64,000 nt of DNA from NCBI RefSeq assembly GCF_026213295.1, contig NC_079415.1, positions 32,600,288 through 32,664,287 of the forward strand. Direction: 5' to 3'. The position numbers were made by a program, and so were the translations under genes. Shown here in pieces: positions 25,156-64,000 of the stretch. The notes beneath the pieces were generated by a model, which had not been told where the DNA came from, made no database searches, and worked only from the letters and a program-made list of their open reading frames with translations. Each line of letters starts with the position of its first letter. The stretch's first letter is position 1. This DNA comes from Gadus chalcogrammus. Taxonomy: Eukaryota > Chordata > Actinopteri > Gadiformes > Gadidae.

Positions 25156-26060
25156 CTTGACACTAAACCACACCCTCAAAACTCCGAGACAATTTTCTAA
25201 GATTATACTTGACTTTACAATTCACATTAATCAGAGATTTCCCTTGGGAGTACACCCTTCTAAACTAGTTGGTCGTATGTGTTGGGACTCGAACCTGTGC
25301 CTACAGTGTGTAAACCAACAGACCACACCACTACACCATCAAGGCACCTATTCATAATCCAATTTTCTGAGATAATATTTGACTTTACAATTCACATTAT
25401 TCAGAAATAAGACATTTCCCTTAAAGTTTAACAATTGGGAGTGCGCCCCTCTAGGCTAGGTGGATATATGTGCTGGGTATCGAACCTGTGCCTACAGAGT
25501 GTTAACCCAAAGCACATGCCTCTACACTAACCCTAACCCTAACCCTAACCCTAACACTCCGAATTTCAATCTTGGAGGTTATACTTTACTTTACAATCAC
25601 ATGATATTGATATAAGAAATTTCCCGTGAAGTAATTAATCTACGGGTAATATCCTCTTGGCGGCTCTAGGTGAGGGATTCCAACCTGTGCATACAGCGTA
25701 TTTACCATCAGCACATAGCACTACACCATCAAGATTCCTTTTATAACATTCTCTGAGGCAATATTTGACTTTACAAATCACATGATGTAGGAATAAGATG
25801 CTCCCTTGAGAGTCGTCAACGGGACTTGAACCCTGAGCGCCAGGCAGTTACCTCACAGCTCTCTCCACTTCGCCTTGGAAGGAGGTTTAGAACTGTAGTT
25901 GGTCCAAGGTTATATACAGTATGATAGTTCACTAGGCATGATAGCATTACGTTTAAAATTTGCATTACGGTAAAAAAACGAACAAACATTGGCGGGAATT
26001 CAACCTCGGTCGCCTGATCGCTTTACCGTACAAACCAGTGTAGAGGCACAATCGATGTTT
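25156..26060 (-). repeat. Cluster of diverged tRNA-like repeat modules, minus orientation
   Basis: Four or five modules about 200 bp apart. Each reads, on the plus strand, TTTGACTTTACAA or similar, a TTTCCCTT stretch, a CTCGAACCTGTGCCTACAG-like box and then CTACACCATCAAGG. In reverse complement the last two are a B-box (GGTTCGAG) and an A-box-like start (CCTTGATGGTGTAG). They are related to the spacer modules at 10287 and 11851 but inverted. No module is an intact tRNA gene. Confidence 0.65.
25529..25556. repeat. Interstitial telomeric repeat (CCCTAA)n
   Basis: Four to five perfect CTAACC units inside the tRNA-like cluster. Confidence 0.9.
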
Positions 26061-26094
26061 CAAGCGTTGAAGCTTCTCCGAAGTGCAGATGGAT

Positions 26095-26290
26095 GTTCAG
26101 GACAGTGCAGTGCCTTGGGGTGTCGGGTCTCCCGGCTGGAAGGTACTGCGTTTGATTCCTAATTCCTTAACACCTAACCCGTAGGCATCCTTGGGCAAAC
26201 TGCCTAGCCTCATACAATCTCAATATTGATCTGTAGCTGAACTCACTGTAGGATCAGACGTCTGCTACATCAATAGTATTGGTAAAATAG
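26095..26290 (+). mobile_element. SINE-like fragment
   Basis: GGCTGGAAGGTACTGCGTTTGATTCC resembles a tRNA-derived head and B-box and is similar to the fragment near 6190-6230. It is followed by AGGCATCCTTGGGCAAACTG. Diverged and without a clear target-site duplication. Confidence 0.45.
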
Positions 26291-26639
26291 ATAAAGTGTC
26301 TTTGGAGGTTAAAACCATCCATAACAAGGCATTGATACTGTGTGTTTTAGACGGAGTAGCAAACCTGTGGACGTACGAAAAGTACATTACACATTTTGTA
26401 CATTACTTTTGGAAATTTTGTTAAATTTTATTCAGTCACATAACTTCCTAAAATTGCAATTAGTCTTGCACATATCCCCCTCGAACAGGCACGCACGCAC
26501 ACACGCACGCACACACATCACCAAAGAGAAATAAACCGAAGGCCTTCGTCAACACATAAACTCAAGTGTATATTTAAAAAAACAAACAAAAACAAGAACT
26601 ACAGTTCATATTATTTAAGAGCTGCTTTTGTCATTTTTC

Positions 26640-28859
26640 AGAGGTAATTATTACTTTTTATTTATTCATTTTTACACAGGACTCTTGAAATTAAAAAATA
26701 AAATAAAAACGAGAACAAATCATTCAACGAAAAAACTAAAACACTGAGCCGGGAGCGGCGGGACACTGCACCACATAACAACTGTGTTCAGAAAAGGAAA
26801 CCAAATAAAGTTTTGGTCACAACGATCCAAAGAACCTTCCGGAAACACAGCCTCATTATTGGAGGGTTTTATACGTTGCGATGTCTCGGCCACTTCCTGC
26901 CAAGCGGCGTTAAAAGAGTTTTTATTTTTTAATATTTTAAATGTCATGTTTTGAGCTTCTTTTGAAAGGGGGGGTTATAATACACTGGCTCTTCTTCGTA
27001 AATTCACTCGTAAGGACGAACGCACTGTTTGAACATTTACACACAAAATTTGCAGGTTGACTTCTCTTTTTTAGACTTAAAATCTCGTTCATATTTTCCG
27101 TTTTTTTTTTTTTCTCTTTTCAACTTTTAAAGACAACAGTTAACAGTTCGGAAACGGTGGCTCTACAATTCAGAATAATTTTTTTTTCACTTCATAAGGC
27201 CCGTTTTTCTTTTCCTTTTCCAGCTCTTCAAACGATTCATGTCAAGACATTTTTATTTAGCTAATTCATTTCTCAATAATTTTTTTCATAATTTTTTGCT
27301 GAATCTTTTTTTTTTACAAACACAGTTCATCGAGAGTTCCAGGGGGGGGACGGGACGTTGAGGTTAAGATGATGAAGAGATTGTCCACTCTGGGCGTCTG
27401 CTTGGGACAAGCAGGGGGGTTGGGGTGGTGGGGGAATGTCACGGTCTGTGCTTTACTTAAACCATCTGCAACAACAATCCATTTCTCCTGATAAGGCAGT
27501 CCTGTTTCACACTTTTTTGAAATCGTTATGAAAAGTTCATACCTCGACATTTCATCTGTCCCCCATCCTTTCAAGGTTTCTCTTTTATGTCCGTTTGTGC
27601 ACCGAAACGCCCGATTTCCACCCCGAATAAAAAGTCAATCCGAGGCTCGTCCAGCGCTAATCAGCGTACAACGTTTTCGTTTCGGAGAGGCGGACATTTT
27701 GAAAACAGGAAGAAATTATCAGTTGACGATGTTGGGCTGACGGAGAACGGTAAAGGGGAATGAAGGGGGGGAGGGGGGGGGGGGGGGGGTGCAAGTAAGA
27801 GAGGGCGAGAGAGAGAAAGAGGGGGGGGATGCAAAATCCTGCTTCTCCAGAGTCGGTTTTTGTGCAAACTGGGATGTAAACAAAGACTGTTCTGAGGACC
27901 TGTGAGGGGACTGACACGGGCCAGGGGGATGTGGGGGGGCGGTGTGCTCTTCAAAGTTATTTTAACTGATTGATTGATTGATTGATTGATTGACAGGTAC
28001 AACAGCAACCTCAATGAGTTGGTGCGGGGGGGGAGGGTTCAAGTAGAGGAGAAAGCCACTGCAGTTTCCTGTGCTTTATATTATTTTTTTGCTTTACAAA
28101 ATAAATGGAGGGGGGGGGGGGGGGGGGGTCACTATGGCAACGTCCCATGTGCTTGGAAAGTTTGTGGGTTGGGAGTTGGATTTGGAGGGGTGCTGGGGTC
28201 AGGGTGGGGGGGGGGGGGTGTACAGTACCACAAGGAATGCCTTTGAGGGTCAAAACACAACGGGGCACCCCACATTAAGACTCTTTATGTTCATGCTTAC
28301 TACGTCCCTTTTAAACAACACTACCCACCCGCCTGCCGAGATTACAAAAGAAAGTACAAAAAGTCTATTGCCCCCCCCCCCCCCCCCCCCCCCCGACGCC
28401 ATTTAACTATAATAATTTATCCCTCTATCGTTTATATATATATTTATATATATATATGTATATATATACACACACACACACACCAAGGTGCCCGTCGAAG
28501 GCCGGTCGGAATAGGGGGGGGGGGGGGGGGAGTACGGGGGGAGGAACAAGGCGGCGGCGGCGGTGGTCACGGTCGTCATGGTCACGGCGTGGCGGTTCTC
28601 CGCCGCTCTTGATTCTTCGCCCTGCGTCTTTTTCTCACAACATGTCTATGTACAGAAGCCCCGCCCCTCCGGAGGAGATGACAACCGAAACAAACAAAAA
28701 CCGAGGATGTAGCCTTGATCACAGAGGGGGGGGCTTCGGGGTGGGGGGGGATCGGAACGGTGAAGCCTCCGACAATGACGGCCGCGAGGTGTGCGTCTCT
28801 TTAGTGAGTCGGTCAACGGGGGGGGGGGGGGGGGGGCGTCGTGTCGCGCGTTTCGGCGG
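26640..28859 (-). other. cask: CASK 3' UTR (putative)
   Basis: Sequence downstream of the CASK stop on the minus strand, AT-rich at its far end and interrupted by homopolymer runs: C tracts in the mRNA sense around 27764-27790, 28106-28127, 28207-28218, 28516-28531 and 28819-28836, and a G tract at about 28371-28394. It also has TGAT repeats at 27966-27992. The end is inferred from the overlapping AATAAA signals at 26657-26666. Confidence 0.5.
26657..26666 (-). promoter_or_regulatory. Putative poly(A) signals of CASK
   Basis: Minus strand reads AATAAATAAA, two overlapping canonical signals about 2.2 kb after the stop. Another AATAAA lies at 27252-27257 and could serve a shorter transcript. 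Confidence 0.4.
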
Positions 28860-59715
<30,856 letters not shown>

Positions 59716-61298
59716 TTCCTTAAGTCATTTTCCAAGCAGTTCGGTTTGTTCCTGATGCAAAGCAAATCTTTCAAGATTGATCCGGGCAGAAAAGTGAATC
59801 AAGACAAATAACTAATGTTAATGTTTGATAATGATAAATTTTTTTTATCGTATCAACGCCGGATCAGAGATGATTTAAACCCAACAGCCACACACCCAAA
59901 GCCCCAGGACCAAAGGGGGAAGTGAGTGATCTCCACTGATGTCAACGCATAAAAGCAATAAGGCCAGGTGTGTCGATCTTCAAGATCAAACACAACTGAA
60001 ACCACATGGCCACAGATTCAATCTGCCGGTAAGAACTTGCTTTTTTGGTCTCTTTTTTTTTTTACACCGAACTTAACTTATCTCAGTGACGCTCGGGCAC
60101 GCTTCTGCCTATTTCTGGGTCACCACAACGCGAATGATTCCCATGCCACTGCAGACAACACCGCATGTCAGTAGATGGATGCGATAATACGTGCTACATT
60201 TGACGCTGTGTCACTTTTTTAAAGTGTTACGAGTTGGCTAACAGGGCGTTTCCTGAATGAAACGATATCTCAACACAAACATGCCTTATTTTCATAAATT
60301 TAAAGCCCTTTGAGACTGTACCTGTGATTAAGGACTATACAAATTGAATTTAATTGAATTCGTAGTATTATTTTGTATTAATATTCCGTTCAAATGTGGT
60401 CTTCTCATACAGAATTGTCATCAAAATTCTAGACCAATATCTTGTGGTCTTTCCGTTGGAAAGTGTTTAACATTGCCGTTTTGCGCCCAAAAAGCGATAT
60501 AAATAAAGTTTGATTTTGACTTGGTAAGCGTCTGTTCTGCCGTTTGTCGGGGGGATTTAGCTATGTCTGTCTGTCGGTCTGCTGGTTACAGGGAAATACA
60601 TGGCCTTATCTCTGCATGCAATCTAAATTCTCGTTCAACCGTGCTCTAAGAGGTGAGATGAGGACAGAGGCTGTCTTGGTGCCTAGCTCCACAGAATTCA
60701 GATAGAGGAATTAGCTGCTGTGAGGCATTTGAAACAGACTATCCCGCCACGTAAAACAGGCTTCAGAATAGGTGTACTTCAGCAGAACATAAGCAGAGAT
60801 ATTCTTGAGATCTTTATTGGGAATTCATATCCTTCAACGTCGACCCAGCTAGCATTTATGCTAGTAGCTACACGCTTCGAACAACAGGGGCATGAATATC
60901 AGTGCCGCACGGGTCCACTATCGTCACAAAATGGGGTAGTGTGCCGTTACACAGGGGAAGGGCGAATGACGGACATTGACAGATGGTGAACGGATATTGA
61001 CCAGAGGAGAGCTGAACAGGAAGAAGAGGTTTGGGGTCATGAGGATGGAAGGAGATGGAAGGCGATGTCGACATGAATTCAACGTGAAATTAGGGATTCA
61101 AACGTCCCGCGGTTGATATCTCGCTGTTTTCGATTGGGCGGTGGGGTTGATACAATTGCACATAGTTTTGATAACCCTCTTGTACGTGCATTGCATTCAA
61201 AGTGCCTTTAGCCCCCCTTTCAATAATGACTACTGAAAAGATTTGAGACCTTCATTTCTCACCAAGGACTCTCTCTCACTCTAAGAGGAAGTGTGCAA
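59716..61298. other. CASK intron, mostly unique
   Basis: No exon recognised. TATACAAATTGAATTTAATT near 60337 and ATATAAATAAAGTTTGATTT near 60499 resemble LINE 3' tails. Confidence 0.55.
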
Positions 61299-61474
<176 letters not shown>

Positions 61475-61616
61475 ATTTCCTCTTGTGCTGCCAGACCACT
61501 GGAACTCACATTACGGGTGAGGCAGGAAGGGGGGGGTGGGCAGGGGGAGATTTGTTGGCGTGCGTTGCTGGGTTTGGTGGTGATAAACCACAGCTGCACC
61601 TTGGAGTTGATGTGTT

Positions 61617-61781
<165 letters not shown>

Positions 61782-61909
61782 TAGGTCAAACCTCGAAGCG
61801 CTGCATTGAAAAATATTTCCCCATTCTCCGAAAAAACGCTTCCCTATACTCTCTCATTGGTTCTGATCGGCGGAAAGAAGGACTTGTTTAACAACCCTCT
61901 GCTGTGACC

Positions 61910-61955
<46 letters not shown>

Positions 61956-62334
61956 CACTCACACAGCTGACCTCGCTCTCACACTCGCAGAGCGCACAGC
62001 TGGACTCAAACTTACACGGAGGACGGCATCGACCCAAACAGGTGTGTGCGCGTGTGTTTGTATGTGTGTACGTGTGGACCTGACACAACTGTTCATTGTG
62101 TGGGTTCGTTCTTTTCCTCATCCACCTTTTTATGTTTGCGTCGCGGGGGAGTTACTTCTAGACAGCTCAAAGTAAACTGAACGCATTACTTTGCTTTCTT
62201 GGCACTGTGATAACATTGTGCATATCAAGCTTGTTGCACGATTTCTGCAGTGCAGCCCACTGTATAATCTGATTGAGGCGATGTCCAATGCTATACCCCA
62301 CCTTGGTGGCTTTTCTGGGCTCCTCCGTACCCAA

Positions 62335-62952
62335 TTGGGGTGGGAATCTCTTGGCACCTCATGATTAGATTCGATTCCGATTATGAGGTCAACGTTTCGA
62401 TTCTGAAGCGATTGTCGATGCATCTCGATGCAACAATTTAGTTTATGTATATTTCCATGCGTGATTTTCAAAAACATATATACCTCTGGGATTGCTACTC
62501 AGAGTTTGCTAATCACTTCCTACTTTTGTGATGATCATTAAAGACATCAACAGATGAATTCACTTATCTAATATTTCATAAGAGAGAAAGCTTTTGTCAC
62601 AAATATGACTTTCTATGAACAATGCAATAATCAATGCAGCTTGCATTATAACACAATATGGAAGCATGCAAAATATAGGTTTCAGTTTTATTTTATTTCT
62701 AATCTTTCTTTTCTATGTCATTAAAGGAAAAGCTGCTCATGAATTAGAAGGAGTTCTTGTGTCTGGCTGTGAGTTTGCGCGCATGCTATGCGTAGGCTAC
62801 AATCGTATCAAGACAAATCAGATTGGCCAATATAAACTGAAGTTAAATTCAAGATTTATTTATTTTTAATTACGATTATTAATTAATCGAGACAGAATCG
62901 TTCTAGCGAGAATCGCGATGCATCGAAGAATCAATTATTTTTCCCACCCCTA
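62335..62952. mobile_element. hAT-type MITE with perfect 8-bp target duplication
   Basis: Left end TTGGGGTGGGAATC, right end in reverse complement TAGGGGTGGGAAAA. Both subterminal regions carry ATGCATC motifs (GATGCATCTCGATGC; CGATGCATCG). Flanked by identical GTACCCAA (62327-62334 and 62953-62960). 618 bp without a transposase frame. Confidence 0.9.
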
Positions 62953-63164
62953 GTACCCAAGGACGGAGTGTCACACACACATACTCTCTGACACTGACAA
63001 TCTCAAAGAACACATTGTATACAGTCAGCTCTTCATTCATTACACTGTCACAATGTTTAAATGCTCCTAAAGCACACAAATGCTTTTTATTTATAATTGC
63101 CATTTGCTGGTTTTTTTTTTAATCCCGTTGTATCTTTTATCTTTTTGTCTGCTTAAACCAGCCA

Positions 63165-63273
<109 letters not shown>

Positions 63274-63366
63274 CCTTCTGACTTTCACTTCCTTCCATAT
63301 TGTTCTCCACCTCATCTGCACCGATCTGCTTCTCCTCTATATATAGATCCGGGTCCTGTGACCGCC

Positions 63367-64000
63367 ATGGCCACGCCCACCATCCTCTCCCCCTTCACCC
63401 TGACCCTGTCTCCCTTCCCACCCGCCGGCTCCAACGCCTTCGCCTCCTCCTCCTCCTCCACCACCGTCACCAACTCCTCCTCCCCCACCTCCGCCTACAC
63501 CAGCCCCTACTCCCACAACGGGACCTCCGTGGGCCCGGGGGAGTGCGCGTACGACGCCGACAACGGGGACCTCCGGGTGCCCCTGGCGCTGCTCTACTCC
63601 ATCTTCTTCCTGCTGGGTCTCGTGGGCAACGTGCTGGCCCTCTGGGTCTTCCTCTTCCTGCCGACGTGCGGCCGTGGCCGCGGCGGCGCGGTGCAGCGCA
63701 GCAACTCGGTGCGCGTGCTGCTCATCAACTGCGCGGCGGCCGACCTGGTGCTGCTGGCCTGCCTGCCCTTCCGCGTGTACTACCACCTCAACGGGAACCA
63801 GTGGAGGCTGGGCTCGCTGGCGTGCCGGCTGGTGGGCAACCTGTTCTACATGAACATGTACATCAGCATCACACTGCTGGGCCTCATCGGCCTGGACCGC
63901 TGCCTGCGGCTGAGCGGCGGAGGCGGCGGCACCGGGGCGTCGACCAGCAGCCGGGTGCGGGACGTCCGGCGTCGGAGGAGCGTGATCGTGTGCGGCGTGA
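63367..64000 (+). CDS. gpr34: GPR34, lysophosphatidylserine-type GPCR, N-terminal part
   Basis: Class A G protein-coupled receptor of the P2Y12-like group. In mammals GPR34 responds to lysophosphatidylserine, couples to Gi and is prominent in microglia. The ATG lies in a strong context (GACCGCCATGG). The 211 visible residues comprise a Ser/Thr-rich extracellular N-terminus of about 68 residues with glycosylation sites at N36 and N51, TM1 with GNVLALWVF (about 72-98), TM2 with NCAAADLVLLACLPFRVYY (121-139), an ECL1 with W146 and C153, and TM3 with YMNMYISITLLGLIGLD (161-177). The family triad DRY reads DRC (177-179). It is followed by a glycine-rich loop and TM4 start. A preceding acceptor, CTCCTCTATATATAG (ends 63346), suggests a noncoding upstream exon, as in mammals. 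The frame runs off the window. Its position antisense in a CASK intron matches mammalian synteny. Confidence 0.93.
   Translation, partial: MATPTILSPFTLTLSPFPPAGSNAFASSSSSTTVTNSSSPTSAYTSPYSHNGTSVGPGECAYDADNGDLRVPLALLYSIFFLLGLVGNVLALWVFLFLPTCGRGRGGAVQRSNSVRVLLINCAAADLVLLACLPFRVYYHLNGNQWRLGSLACRLVGNLFYMNMYISITLLGLIGLDRCLRLSGGGGGTGASTSSRVRDVRRRRSVIVCGV

Noticed and set aside
25255..25350. Functional tRNA gene
   Set aside because: B-box-like GGTTCGAG is present, but paired acceptor and anticodon stems are not evident, and related modules nearby are equally decayed.

Overview
The window is teleost fish nuclear DNA. The genes are vertebrate and split by introns, dense AC/GT, CT and GA microsatellites abut many exons, and fish-type MITEs and SINE fragments lie between them. 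The species cannot be fixed from sequence alone.

Three genes are supported. (1) Plus strand, 279-1099: the last coding exon of an interleukin-1 receptor accessory protein-like gene, best matched to IL1RAPL1, with the rest of the TIR domain, the long C-terminal tail and a 3' UTR. (2) Minus strand, 59175 down to 28860: 22 coding exons of CASK, the membrane-associated guanylate kinase scaffold. They run from kinase residue 144 (mammalian numbering) to the stop codon and add up to exactly 783 residues. The first 143 residues lie beyond the right edge. An extra in-frame 39-nt candidate microexon lies between the linker and SH3 exons. (3) Plus strand, 63367 to the window end: the start of GPR34, a lysophosphatidylserine-type receptor, nested antisense in a CASK kinase intron as in mammals.

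Layout: 1-1.8 kb IL1RAPL1 end; 1.8-7.6 kb intergenic with a 275-bp foldback element, a SINE-like piece and purine tracts; 7.6-25.1 kb a giant minisatellite (44-48 bp unit, roughly 350 copies, with nested higher-order duplications) interrupted by two copies of a 450-bp spacer containing tRNA-like modules; 25.1-26.3 kb related tRNA-like modules in opposite orientation plus an interstitial telomeric repeat; about 26.64-28.86 kb likely CASK 3' UTR; 28.86-59.2 kb CASK; 59.2-64 kb the CASK intron with GPR34.

IL1RAPL1 and CASK are convergent. Both products act at synapses. I see no prokaryote-style system. The most unusual items are the minisatellite with its tRNA-like modules, the candidate CASK microexon, AC/GT repeats placed at opposite ends of several introns, and minisatellites that contain copies of CASK splice-donor regions.
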